NCBI GenBank assembly: GCA_911728435.2
Contig: OU452199.1
Location: 1,736,001-1,800,000 of the forward strand
Direction of reading: 5' to 3'
DNA length: 64,000 nucleotides
Source of the DNA: Apoderus coryli
Lineage: Eukaryota > Arthropoda > Insecta > Coleoptera > Attelabidae
Shown here: one piece after another, positions 1 through 11,800 of the stretch
Layout: every line of letters starts with the position of its first letter
Numbering within the stretch: the first letter of the stretch is position 1
The notes under the pieces: generated by a model
Database searches by the model: none
Seen by the model: only the letters and a program-made list of their open reading frames with translations
What the model was told of the DNA's origin: nothing
Program-made: the position numbers and the translations under genes

Positions 1-2075
1 TGCAAATAGCCCTTCATAATATCATTGTCCTGCGTAAATTTCACGACCCCATTATTAGGAAAGCAGATTTCAAATTTTTGGGGCCTTTGTTTGGTATAGG
101 ACGCTATCATACAGGACCTAATCAAGACCTAAGAAACTATCCTTAATGACCGTTCTGAAGAATGTCGTTTGGCATGCAAATAGCCCTTCATAATATCATT
201 GTCCTGCATAAATTTCACGACCCCATTATTAGGTAAACAGATTTCTTTTTTTAGGGCCTTGGTTTGGTATAGGACGCTATCATACAGGACCTAATCAAGA
301 CCTAAGAAACTATCCTTAATGACCGTTCCGAAGAATGTCGTTTGGCATGCAAATAGTCCTTCATAATATCATTGTCCTGCGTAAATCTCACGACCCCATT
401 ATTAGGAAAACAGATTTCAATTTTTTAGGGCCTTGGTTTGGTATAGGACGCTATCATACAGGACCTAATCAAGACCTAAGAAACTATCCTTAATGACCGT
501 TCCGAAGAATGTCGTTTGGCATGCAAATAGCCCTTCATAATATCATTGTCCTGCGTAAATCTCACAACCCCATTATTAGGAAAACAGATTTCAATTTTTT
601 AGGGCCTTGGTTTGGTATAGGACGCTATCATACAGGACCTAATCAAGACCTAAGAAACTATCCTTAATGACCGTTAATGACCGTTCCGAAGAATGTCGTT
701 TGGCATGCAAATAGCCCTTCATAATATCATTGTCCTGCGTAAATTTTACGACCCCATTATTAGGAAAACAGATTTCTTTTTTTAGGGCCTTGGTTTGGTA
801 TAGGACGCTATCATACAGTACCTAATCAAGACCTAAGAAACTATGCTTAAAGACCGTTCCGAAGAATGTCGTTTGGCATGCAAATAGCCCTTCATAATAT
901 CATTGTCCTGCGTAAATCTCACAACCCCATTATTAGGAAAACAGATTTCAATTTTTTAGGGCCTTGGTTTGGTATAGGACGCTATCATACAGGACTATCC
1001 TTAATGACCGTTCCGAAGAATGTCGTTTGGCATGCAAATAGCCCTTCATAATATCATTGTCCTGCGTAAATCTCACAACCCCATTATTAGGAAAACAGAT
1101 TTCAATTTTTTAGGGCCTTGGTTTGGTATAGGACGCTATCATACAGGACCTAATCAAGACCTAAGAAACTATCCTTAATGACCGTTCCGAAGAATGTCGT
1201 TTGGCATGCAAATAGCCCTTCATAATATCATTGTCCTGCGTAAATTTTACGACCCCATTATTAGGAAAACAGATTTCTTTTTTTAGGGCCTTGGTTTGGT
1301 ATAGGACGCTATCATACAGTACCTAATCAAGACCTAAGAAACTATGCTTAAAGACCGTTCCGAAGAATGTCGTTTGGCATGCAAATAGCCCTTCATAATA
1401 TCATTGTCCTGCGTAAATCTCACAACCCCATTATTAGGAAAACAGATTTCAATTTTTTAGGGCCTTGGTTTGGTATAGGACGCTATCATACAGGACCTAA
1501 TCAAGACCTAAGAAACTATCCTTAATGACCGTTCCGAAGAATGTCGTTTGGCATGCAAATAGCCCTTCATAATATCATTGTCCTGCGTAAATTTCACGAC
1601 CCCATTAGTAGGAAAACAGATTTCTTTTTTTAGGGCCTTGGTTTGGTATAGGACGCTATCATACAGGACCTAATCAAAGACCTAAGAAACTATCCTTAAT
1701 GACCGTTCCGAAGAATGTCGTTTGGCATGCAAATAGCCCTTCATAATATCATTGTCCTGCGTAAATTTCACGACCCCATTATTAGGAAAACAGATTTCAA
1801 TTTTTTAGGGCCTTGGTTTGGTATAGGACGCTATCATACAGGACCTAATCAAGACCTAAGAAACTATCCTTAATGACCGTTCCGAAGAATGTCGTTTGGC
1901 ATGCAAATAGCCCTTCATAATATCATTGTCCTGCGTAAATTTCACGACCCCATTATTAGGAAAACAGATTTCTTTTTTTAGGGCCTTGGTTTGGTATAGG
2001 ACGCTATCATACAGGACCTAATCAAAGACCTAAGAAACTATCCTTAATGAGGAATCCTCCGCATGTCGTTTGGCA
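1..2075. repeat. ~174-bp satellite array, 12 units, with higher-order pattern
   Basis: Tandem repeat with unit starts (tgcaaatag) at 1, 175, 348, 522, 706, 879, 1033, 1207, 1380, 1554, 1728 and 1902, so the period is 173-174 bp. The unit starting at 522 has an 11-bp local duplication (ccgttaatga) and the unit at 879 has a ~20-bp deletion. Two unit types alternate: A has a pure T run (atttctttttttaggg) and B has atttcaattttttaggg. From the second unit the order is A B B A B B A B A B A. The array continues off the left edge and decays at about 2045-2090. The open frame at 866-1051 is a by-product of the repeat. Confidence 0.97.
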
Positions 2076-3189
2076 TGTAGATAGATATGTTGGGACCTAC
2101 GTACCAGAAATCTCTTCGCGAGCTACCAGAATTCTCTTCGCGAGCTACCAGGGGCTCGCGATTGACGACCACTGCTTTACAGCTTATGACGCAGAGTACC
2201 TTTTTTGTGTATAAAACATCGGCGATTCAAAGGTATCTTAAAACCGTACTTTTTCCAGTGCCGTAGAAATTGGGGAAAAAAACACCTACTACTCCTTCAA
2301 AATCTTCTCCAATTATGCATTTAAAAAAGAATTCCTACTCAAAACATAGCTTATTATGAGTAAAAATTGCTTACAAAAACTGTTTCGGTTCCAGAAATAT
2401 TCGCAAAAAAAGTATTTTTCTTCAATTTTAACACCCCCAGTATCTCGAAAATGGTGCATTTTTGAGAGCAAGTTAATAGAAACTTTTTTGATATTTTTGG
2501 ACGAGCTCACACATCCTAAAGTATTGCACATATATTATGAAAAACCCTGTATTATATCAGTTTCCCATTTAGTTGGTACAAAAGAAAAACAGTTTCAAAA
2601 TGTGCCCTCAGCGTTATTTCAGTAATAAACTTCAGGTCGTTTCCATGCCAAAGGGGATGAGAAAAAATGATTTTTTTTTTGTCATAGGCTTATTTACATA
2701 TCACATCACTATATCCTGTTATAAATTCACAATTTTGATATAAATCCAAAAGAAAAAATGATGTTGTCTGTGTTCCACTAGCATTCGCTAATAATCTGGA
2801 TTGTGCTATTTTGAAACTATTTAATTAACGGTAGGTGTTTCCAATTAATTCTCCCACCTAATCTAGATGTAAAAAAATAAATAGTTTACGGGTCGATGCT
2901 TGTTATTTTCAAAACAACAACGAACGGTGTTGAAATTAATTTTCGTTGGAAAACATGTACCTAGATACCAACCAACTCGCTGATAGAGACAGGTCGGATA
3001 GGGTAGCAGCTAACATACGATATAGGGGTTGTTAATCAATAATAATATATTGTACTGCTACAAATGACACTGTTTATATTTTGAGGCTAATAATCAAAAC
3101 ACAAATATTTTTTGAGGGTAATTCTACTAGGGTATGAAAATTTATGGGAAAAATTAGTTATTATTATAAACGCAATAATTGTAATAAGA
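2076..3189. other. No gene; short tandem duplication and MITE-like fragment
   Basis: At about 2103-2150 a 22-bp segment (containing ctcttcgcgagctaccag) is repeated in tandem just after the satellite. Around 2450-2510 the text gagagcaagttaatagaaac, followed by tttttggac, recurs at 23720-23765, so this is a dispersed repeat fragment ending in a ccctgta-type terminus near 2545. Nothing coding is recognisable in the rest. Confidence 0.55.
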
Positions 3190-3650
3190 ATAATTATAAA
3201 AAAAAAAATCAAGAAAAAAAATTTGAAGGAAAAAAAATTTCACAAAAAAAAATAAAAAAAAAATTTAAAAAAAAAATTTTAAAAAAAATTTTTCAAAAAA
3301 AAATTAAAAAAAAAAAAAAACTTTCAAAAAAAAAATTTTTAAAAAAAAAATTAAAAAAAAAAATTTTTCAAAAATATTTAAAAAAAAAATTAAAAAAAAA
3401 AAAATTTCAAAAATATTTAAAAAAAAAATCGAAAAAAAAAATTTTCAAAAAAAATTTTCCAAAAAAAATTTTTAAAAATAAATTTTTCAAAAAAAAATTT
3501 TCAAAAATAAAAAAATTTCAAAAATATTTTTAAAAATAAATTTTTCAAAAATTTAAAAAAAAAAAACTTTTCAAAAAAAAATTTAAAAAAAAATTTTCCA
3601 AAAAAAATTTTTCAAAAATATTTTTAAAAATAAATTTTTCAATTTAAGGA
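3190..3650. repeat. A-rich low-complexity tract
   Basis: Runs of 5-12 A separated by short T runs, with attttt/tttttcaaaaa motifs. The 129-codon lysine-rich frame across it (3144-3533) is a composition artefact: it is almost only Lys, Phe, Ile and Leu and has no domain. Confidence 0.9.
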
Positions 3651-4991
3651 TTTTTTGTCCGCCATTTTGGAAAAATTGAGGTATCGGGTGTCATACGGGT
3701 CCAGGAGGGTGGCTTATCGGGTCAAATCTCTTAAAACGTCGTCTTTTATAACTATGCCAAATTTCATGCTTGTATCACAATTTGGCGTTTTTTTTCTCGC
3801 GGGAAATGGACTAGACCTATTAGGATTACATTCTAGAATAGGTGCCATTTATACAGGGTGTTACATTATCCTGTAGCATATCAAACTTACGTTTTTTTAA
3901 ATGGAACACCCTAGATAGTATTTTTGCTTTCGATTCAGACATCATATTAAATGATTTTGATATATGTAAATGTGGCATAATTTGACATAAACAAATTATT
4001 TTGCACTACACGGCCTTCTTAATATTGTTGTTTGCTACAATACGTAAAAGTAGCATAGCAAGTAAATTTGTGTTTATACCAATTTTTCTAAAAAAAATTG
4101 TTATAATGGGGCATGTTTTTTGACTTTTAAATTAATATCTAGTTAACTATGCATTTTAGAGCAAACAAACCTTATATCAATATCATTTAATATGGTGTCT
4201 GAATCGAAAGCAAAAATAATATCTAGGGTGACTCACGAAGAGATTGATTTTGTGTTCGACTGACCAGTTATTTTTGAGCTATTGCTCTCTCCCTCCCCCT
4301 TACTTAGTCAATTTTGACACAGCTCTTGCCTGTTAGTAATTTACAGTTTTTTTTTGTATCTAGACTCGTTTTCCTCGCCTGCTTGACGGGATTTTTATAT
4401 CCAGATGAATTCCAATAAGTGATACCACTTAAAATGGACACCCTGTAGAAAGAAGACAGACTTTTTCAATACAATTTTTATTTAAAAGTATTGATTGTGT
4501 TGTTGTAAAGCCTGTAAAAAGAGTATTTGATTGACGTGTTTATAATTATTAATAGAATTTGATTTTTACAACAATTAACTTAATAGTGAATTTAGAAAGG
4601 ATTTTTAATTTATTAAGTATAATGAATATGAATAGAAAATTTGATGAAACACAACACTAAAACCATCACCACAGCACCAACATTTTACGGTATGTACAAA
4701 TACAAATTTCAATTTATATTTTTTCTACACTCTTCTATTTATTTACCTCATCTTTTTCTAACATATCTACTCACCTATTTCAATAGTATTTTTTCTAAAT
4801 TATATACAAATACCTTTTATTGTGAATCCAAACTGAGAATTAGCAACAAGGCAACAATAGAAGTTACAAAGCTAGTTACACTGGAAAAAGGTTGAGAATT
4901 TATTTTTGTTAGTTAATAATTTAAGAGACAGCTATTACCATGCCTCAGGCATAATAAAAAGGTGTTTTTCTTTTTATATATCATTGACCAA
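3651..4991. other. No gene recognised; MITE termini
   Basis: The text has tacagggtg-type ends near 3852 and 4438 and otherwise AT-rich unique sequence. No reading frame here resembles a known family. Confidence 0.5.
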
Positions 4992-5007
4992 AATAGATAA
5001 TTTTAAA

Positions 5008-5282
5008 GAATGTGTTTGGCGACATCTAGTTTTCGTTGGTAGTACGCCGAGCGAACAACAATTCACTATATCGACTGCCTGGGAGGTCACTGACCCCATA
5101 AAGCACGACTACCAACACATTGATGCGCCGATACTCCCTTTAGCGGCACCGCCTATATTAAGGGAGTCTCGGCGCATCTATGTGTTGGTAGTCGTGCTTT
5201 ATGGGGTCAGTGACCTGCCAGGCAGTCGATATAGTGAATTGTTGGTACTACGAACGGAAACTAGATGTCGCCAAACACATTC
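5008..5282. repeat. Near-perfect inverted repeat (hairpin) inside the 455-bp element
   Basis: The left arm begins gaatgtgtttggcgacatct and the right arm ends with its reverse complement at 5282. The arms are about 130 and 122 bp with a loop of about 18 bp near 5141-5158. The left arm has roughly 10 extra bases (cgccgagcgaa) near 5045. Transcribed, it would be a long dsRNA stem. Confidence 0.9.
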
Positions 5283-5325
5283 TGTTACATCTCTGTACCA
5301 TGTGGGGTATATACCACATTATTTA

Positions 5326-5424
5326 CGAGAGTTTGGCTGTCAACTACTGACCGATCACCACTGATGAGTCGAGGATCGACGAAACCGTCTGGTGAAAGTA
5401 TAGTGGTTGACAGACAAACTCTCG
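5326..5424 (+). ncRNA. Hammerhead ribozyme (canonical core, long stem I)
   Basis: The core box CTGATGA is at 5361-5367. Stem II is GTCGA (5368-5372) with TCGAC (5376-5380) and loop GGA. GAAAC is at 5381-5385 and the cleavage triplet GTC at 5387-5389, so cleavage is predicted between 5389 and 5390. Stem I is long: CACCA with TGGTG next to the core, an internal loop (candidate tertiary contact), then ctgtcaactac with gtggttgacag, then cgagagtttg (5326-5335) with caaactctcg ending at 5424. All invariant core bases are present. Stem III is reduced to ACCGT, which cannot close a hairpin alone and would need a dimer; one base may have been lost. Confidence 0.88.
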
Positions 5425-5476
5425 GAATTTAAGTCTTGTTTTGTTAAACAAGCCCATTTCTAATAGATAATTTTAA

Positions 5477-5985
5477 TAATAGGAAGAGTCGTTTTTTGCT
5501 GACGTAAAGGTGAGCAATGGGAATATTTTGAAGAGACCTGTAGTGTATGTAAGAAATGTTCAAACACATGAATGAGTAATTTATTCCTTACACAGAATAG
5601 TTACTGCGGGAGATAACATTTTCAATATTTATTGTCCACTCTGTATGTTTAGTTTAATTGATCTATTATTAAAATTATCTATTTTGATCTTGAATTGTTA
5701 ACAACCATTATGTGATCAAGAAATCAATTTTTTATGTTATGTTTGTTTTTTCTTTTCACTAAGCCATATAATTTATGATGACCCTAGCCAGGGTCGAAAT
5801 ATGTATTATTTGAAGAAGTTAAAAATCAAATAATTTGGTGGATGCGACAGAGTTTTGTTATCCAATAAATTTATTTTATTTTACTGGTTTTCTTTCAAAG
5901 GTTTCAATTTTGTTTCAAACAAACTTTAGGTTTTGAATCTACAACTGACACTATTCGGGATTCGATCGATTATTGAGAAACCACA
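5477..5985. other. No gene; decayed hammerhead-like hairpin near 5776-5822
   Basis: Mostly AT-rich text. At about 5776-5805 atgatga is followed by a perfect hairpin gaccct-agcc-agggtc and then gaaatatgta. This has the hammerhead layout but the first core C is A and stem I does not pair, so I read it as a relic. Confidence 0.4.
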
Positions 5986-6399
5986 TATATTATATTATAT
6001 TATATTATATTATATTATATTATATTATATTATATTATATTATATTATATTATATTATATTATATTATATTATATTATATTATATTATATTATATTATAT
6101 TATATTATATTATATTATATTATATTATATTATATTATATTATATTATATTATATTATATTATATTATATTATATTATATTATATTATATTATATTATAT
6201 TATATTATATTATATTATATTATATTATATTATATTATATTATATTATATTATATTATATTATATTATATTATATTATATTATATTATATTATATTATAT
6301 TATATTATATTATATTATATTATATTATATTATATTATATTATATTATATTATATTATATTATATTATATTATATTATATTATATTATATTATATTATA
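5986..6399. repeat. (TATAT)n pentanucleotide microsatellite, ~83 copies
   Basis: 414 bp of uninterrupted period-5 sequence. The Tyr/Ile/Leu-only reading frames across it are artefacts. It runs directly into accgga at 6398-6403, which resembles the ccggttataccgg palindrome found in the inverted ends of the element at 58192-60641. Confidence 0.99.
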
Positions 6400-6560
6400 C
6401 CGGAAATGGGTGTCAACTTCCTTATTTTAATTACGACCCTATATGAATTATATTTTTTTTGAATTCTAAACATATTTCATGCATAATATGTTATACCCAC
6501 CGCCAGCCGTTTTCGAAATATTTGAAATTTTATGTCAAAAATGACGTTTTCAGAATAAAG
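6400..6560. repeat. Fragment related to the inverted ends of the 58192-60641 mariner-like element
   Basis: Shares order and spacing with 58308-58490: ataccgga, a caact/ttattttaa block, accctata, gaattctaaa/catatttcatg, a gtcgttttt-like block and atgtcaaaa. Divergence is high, so this is an old relic. Confidence 0.55.
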
Positions 6561-8589
6561 AATAATAACAATTTTCTATTATTTGGAAGCTTTAATAATT
6601 TAATTTGTTAGAATATCCTAGAAGATATAGACCTACTTTAGCCGCCTACGTGTATTTTTTTAGTAAATATAATTACAGGGTATTTGAAAAAAAGGGTAAA
6701 AGATAAAATTGAAAAAAGTGTCAAAATTCAAAATTTTTACACGGCAACCCCCCATTTTATATTTTTTTTATTTTTGTTGCATCAAAAATAAAAAAATAAG
6801 GAAAGGATGTCTATCCCAAAAACTGATAGTTTTCAAAATATTGGCAATTTTACATATTTCTATTACAATAGTGACATGAATTTGAAATTTAATTGACTTT
6901 AGTTGGCCATAATGGCTTTAGATAGCAAATAAATATGACACTTGACAAAAATAATTCTGCTCCAGTTTTTGAGCAAAATCATCAAATTTGTGACACCCTG
7001 TAGTTACAATTATAAAGTTGATGATGAGTTCTCGAGAACGAAACATCTAGCAAACATTCCGTAGACGTCCATAATTGTTACAGAGTGTCTTCGATTTTTT
7101 CAAAATAAAATAAAATTTTCAAACGCTCAACTTTTTTCCAGTGCAACAAACTTTGTTACACGAACTGTTGCTAAGTTCCCAGTGGAGACACAGTATTATA
7201 TACTTTCAATTCATACCTACTAACTTCAGAGTTTATTATGCACAGTTTTTTAAACTTTTTTTTTATATATAAAATCATCTTTGTACATATTGTAAATTAC
7301 AAACTCTTGCTTGCTGAAACAAATGCATGCTTTAGCTTATTAGCTTTTCTATGTTTATTAAGTATATACACTTTAGAATGTTCCACTAGTGCCAGTCTAA
7401 AAGTTTCTACCATTAACGCTCCTCTAAATGAGGTTATTTAAGCTCCATACTTGTAGTTAGGAATTCTGCTTACAATAATACAAGTTGTTTCAGAAAGTCG
7501 GTGCATGTTTATCTTTAGAGTACTTTTTTGGCACCAACTTATTGAAACACATTGTATTTTGAACATAGTAGGGCAATTCAACAACAAATAAACACATCGG
7601 CAAAATTAGGGGTACGATTACGAACGCTTCACTCAATTTAGACGTTTTTTAAACGAATTGTAATTTGATTCATCGCAAATGCATCTGATCAATTGCTGTT
7701 TTTCAACAAATCGTTTTTAGATCACATACAGGGACGGGAAGAAAGTGATTTTTGAAAGCCCCATTCGTAATTTTGTGTATTAAAGCTAGTTCTTTACAAA
7801 ATGACTATTGGTCCTATGGTTTGGCAAAGAATCATGCTACAAATTTTTTAAAAAGAACATCAAGATCAAGCGAAGTGTTCAAGAGAAACTTCCCTAATTT
7901 TGCCTTTGTTTAGTTTTAAAAAAACTGCAAAAGGTTCTTGCTGTCTTCAGCTCGAAAACTCAACCTCTGCATATTTAGAGAATGAAGTTCATTCTCAATA
8001 ATTGCTTGAAACGATATCCACTTTCAACAAACTTCAGTAGAGTTTTATCGACTGTTTTTACGGTTGAATCGATAACAAGTTAAGTTTAACATTTTGCTCT
8101 TGTTGTTGATGAGGGAACTCATAAAGCGAGCTATTACGAGTCTAAAATATTCCATGACAGTTTATAACGCTATCTGAATGTCACTATTGGAACTCTAATG
8201 TATGATTTTTGTATTTCAGTAACATTTGGTGTTGTATTCTTAGCTAAAAGTTAATTTATGTTGTCTTTGCACTATTGTATAATAATACTATTTATCTTTC
8301 CATTTTCTTTACTTTAATCTAATTTCCATTTCCTTACCAAACATAATACAAACAAATATATTCTCAATACGGTTGAGCATTTTTTTATTTTTCGTACAGT
8401 AATAATTCTCGTACTGATTTTTTTGGTTTTGAAGGTAATTGAGAAGCCTGAATTGCCATGACATAAAACACTGAAACCTATGTCAAATTTTTTAAACACG
8501 CTGGATTTTTTTTTAATTATTTGAAATATCGTTTGGTATTCAATTAAGAAATCTCTAACATATTTTTGTTCGTGAGCAAAAGGCAAATG
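6561..8589. other. No gene recognised
   Basis: Two kilobases of AT-rich sequence. A caccctgta terminus lies at about 6998. The small open frames (7238-7441 +, 8314-8753 -) have no recognisable domain and no supporting splice or codon signal. Confidence 0.5.
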
Positions 8590-9100
8590 GAGTAATAAAA
8601 AATAGGAAATTGAGCTTTGGTAAATAGTTTAGAAGAAAGCCATCCAATCCAATGTTGATGTAGTGTAAAATCCCCGATGATTAATTTGATCATGAAACCA
8701 TCAGTAAGTTTAACAACGTCGCTGACTGCTTTTTGTGGAGTGTTTAGAAGCAAGAATCTATAGAAACAGCTATATCTTTGAAATGGTTGAAAAGAGTTAG
8801 CAGAGATTTTTTCGAATGGTTCTTTTCAGAGGGAGAAACCTGGGAGAATTTGACCAAGAAACCAACAGAAAGTGTAACGGCTTCGCTACTGCTTTCGATT
8901 TAGAAGCAAGAAATCATACAAACGGCGATATCTTTAAAATATTAAAGAGCTTCTACACAGAGATTTTGGAAAGCTTCTTCACGTATTATAAGAGAGAAAG
9001 CCCTAAAAATTTGATGATTGATGGAACCACCCGTAACTTTAACGTCATTGCTGACTGCTCTCTTTGGAGTAATTTTGAAGCAAGAATCTATGAAATGACG
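8590..9100. repeat. Satellite 2 (~174 bp), left block
   Basis: Repeat landmarks are a gaatctatagaaacagc-like motif (about 8752, 8911, 9083), a tttgaccaagaaacca-like motif and cttcgctgactgcttt. Three diverged units of the same family found at 10225-11800. It shares its period, but no sequence, with the array at 1-2075. The frame at 8816-9118 is repeat text. Confidence 0.85.
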
Positions 9101-10224
9101 AGGTCATTAGTATGGTGACCAAAAGTTAATATTAAGCATACACAATGCCGTCTTCAAAAGTGGCAACGGCTTGCATGTTTAAGAATAACAGGGGCAATGC
9201 GAACTTGCCCCACAGCAGCGATGGAAACGTTGCTGCATCTGATACCTTTGCCTGTCCTAGTCAAAAAAGAGGCAGCAATTAGCGCTCTGAAACTGGCACA
9301 GGTAATGGAATACAAATCTGGCGATCTAGAGGGACACATGGGAATCCTGAATCTAATACCTTTGGATTTAGGAAGAAAACCGTCGGACGCTTTGCCACGC
9401 AAACATGATTTTAAAATCCCATTTCATTGCAGACCGTCAAAAATGGCTAAATGGGGAACCACGATGTCCAGAAAACACATCCGTCTGGTATACGGACGGT
9501 TCAAAAGGAATAGAAGGGAACACAGGCATGGGAGTATACGGGCCTAATTGCAGGCTCTCTGAATCTCTCGCGAAAAGTCCCACTATATTCCAAGCAGAGA
9601 TCAACGCTATTAATCGTTCTGCTCAAGAATGCCTGCAGAGAGGCATCCCGGAACGGCAGATCAATATTATGTCAGACAGTCAAGCTGCGTTAAAAGCACT
9701 GAGGTCTTACACCTTCACGTCAAAGCTAGCATGAGAATGCAAATAGACCCTAAAGCAACTGGCAGTTCAGGGGAAAAAGATTACTCTGACATGGGTGCCA
9801 GGACATGAAGGCATAGAGGGGAACGAAGTGGCCGACCAACTTGCAAAAGAGGGCGCAAACGCTCCGTTCTGCTGCCCAGAACTCATATTTGACCTTCCAA
9901 AAAGCCATATGATGGAAGAACTTCCGAGATGGGAAAAGGAACAACTTAAGTCCTACTGGAGAAACACTCCAGGCCTAAGACAATCAAAAAGGTTTAACAA
10001 ACCTTCAGAGGCCAACGCAGGGAAGCTTATCCAACTGGAGAGAAGCGACCTAAGGCGAATTACAGGCCTTTTTACGGGACATCACCCAGTGAAGTACCAT
10101 CTCAAAAAGATGGGCCTAACCGAGGACGAGACTTGTCGGTTTTGCGAAGACGCAAAAGAGACAACAGAAAATCTTCTGCAGGTCGAAGTGAGGGGAGGCC
10201 AAACCGCCTAAACGACTCCGATAA
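9101..10224 (+). pseudogene. Non-LTR retrotransposon 3' remnant: RNase H domain and CCHC tail
   Basis: Two consecutive + frames carry an RNase H fold. 9405-9734 has WYTDGSKG (first Asp), IFQAEINAI (Glu) and MSDSQAALKAL (second Asp). 9795-10211 has PGHEGIEGNEVADQLA (His and last Asp) followed by a C-terminal CRFCEDAKETTENLL cluster, as in I/Jockey-type elements with RNase H. Upstream, 9197-9400 reads as the segment between RT and RNase H (MRTCPTAAMETLL, then EGHMGILNLIPL). A stop at about 9732 and frame changes break it. No RT or endonuclease is left. It interrupts satellite 2: left flank agaatctatgaaatg and right flank agaatctacaaagaaatg look like a degraded target duplication. Confidence 0.88.
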
Positions 10225-11800
10225 AAGAATCTACAAAGAAATGGCGATATCATTAAAATATAAAAAAGCTTCAACAGAGATTTTGAGAACGGGACTTCAT
10301 AATGACTTTAAGAGAGCAAGCTTGGAGAATTTGACTGAAACTACCAGTAAATTTAACAGTGTCGCTTACTGCTTTCTCTGGACTGTTTAGAAGTAACAAT
10401 CTATAGAAACAGCGATATCTTGGAAATGATTGAAAAGCTTTAACAGATACTTTTTCGAAAGGTTCTTTTCAAGCCCTTTAAGGGAGAAAGCTCGAGGAAT
10501 TTGACCATGAAACCACAAGAAAGTTTAACGGCTTCGCTGACTGCTTTCTTTGGAGAAATTTAGAAGCATGAATCTATAGAAACAGCGATAGCTTTGAAAT
10601 GATTGAAAAGCTTTAACAGAGATTGTTTCGAAAGGTTCTTTTCAAGCCCTTTTAGGGAGAAAGCTCGGAGAATTTGACCATGAAACCACAAGAAAGTTTA
10701 ACGGCTTCGCTGACTGCTTTCTTTGGAGTAATTTAGAAGCATGAATCTATAGAAACAGCGATAGCTTTGAAACGATTGAAAAGCTTTAACAGAGATCGTT
10801 TCGAAAGGTTCTATTAATGCCTTTTCAGGTAGAAAGCTCGAAGAATTTGACCATGAAACCACAAGAAAGTTTAACGGCTTCGCTGACTGCTTTCTTTGGA
10901 GTAATTTAGAAGCATGAATCTATAGAAACAGCGATATCTTGGAAATGATTGAAAAGCTTTAACAGATACTTTTTCGAAAGGTTCTTTTCAAGCCTTTTAA
11001 GCGAGAAAGCTCGGAGAATTTGACCATGAAACCACAAGAAAGTTTAACGGCTTCGCTGACTGCTTTCTTTGGAGTAATTTAGAAGCATGAATCTATAGAA
11101 ACAGCGATAGCTTTGAAATGATTGAAAAGCGTTAACAGAGTATGTTTCGAAAAGTTCTTTTAAAGCCCTTTAAGAGAGAAAGCTCGAGGAATTTGACCAT
11201 GAAACCACCAGAAAGTTTAACGGCTTCGCTGACTGCTTTCGTTGGAATCATTTAGAAGCAAGGAATCATACAAACAACGATATCTTTAAAATATTAAAGA
11301 GCTTCTACATAGAGATTTTGGAAAAGCTCCGTCATGTATTATAAGCGAGAAAGCTCTAAAAATTTCATGATGAACCCACCAGTAACTTTAACGTTGTCAC
11401 TAACTGCTTTTTTGAAGTAATTTAGAAGCAAGGGTCCGTAGAAATGGCAATTTCTTTGATAATATTAAAGAGCTTTTACAGAGATTTTGGAAAGGTTCTT
11501 TTCCTGCCTTATTGGAGACAAATCTCGAAGCATTTGATCCCAAAACGACCAGCAACTTTAACAGCGTCGCCAACTGGTTTCTTCGTAGTAATTTAGAAGC
11601 AAGGATCCATACAAACTGTGATATCTTTGATTTTGGAAAGGCTCTTCTCATGTAGTATACGCGAGAACGCTCTGAGAATTTGATCATGAAACTTACCAGT
11701 AACTTTAACAGTGTCGCGGACTGCTTTGGAGTAATTTAGAGGCAAAAATGTAAGGAAACAGCGATATCTTTGGAACTATGAAAGAGCGTCAATAGAGTTT
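10225..11800. repeat. Satellite 2 (~174 bp), right block, about 9 units
   Basis: The gaatctatagaaacagcgat landmark recurs at about 10396, 10569, 10744, 10918, 11091, 11265, 11431, 11601 and 11745, giving spacings of 173, 175, 174, 173, 174, 166, 170 and 144 bp. Inner units are the most alike and both edges are more diverged and shorter, as expected where unequal exchange homogenises the middle of an array. Confidence 0.95.

Larger units (their letters stand above)
4992..5476 (+). mobile_element. Short hammerhead-bearing retro-inserted element with 15-bp TSD
   Basis: The 15-mer aatagataattttaa occurs as an exact direct repeat at 4992-5006 and 5462-5476. Between the copies lie 455 bp with no protein-coding capacity. 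The first ~275 bp form an almost perfect hairpin (5008-5282) and the 3' part holds a hammerhead ribozyme (5326-5424). A 15-bp duplication is the size typical of target-primed or endonuclease-mediated retrotransposition and too long for mariner (TA) or hAT (8 bp). A small non-autonomous element mobilised in trans is the simplest reading; I do not recognise the family. Confidence 0.75.

Noticed and set aside
1..2075. CRISPR-like array
   Set aside because: Units are contiguous 174-bp monomers with no spacers, in a eukaryotic context.
3144..3533. Long lysine-rich ORF
   Set aside because: Product of an A-rich low-complexity tract; almost only four residues and no domain.
5933..6446. Two 157-165 codon ORFs of Tyr/Ile/Leu
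   Set aside because: They are the pentanucleotide microsatellite read in frame.
1..11800. The two ~174-bp satellites being one family
   Set aside because: Periods agree but I find no shared sequence on either strand.
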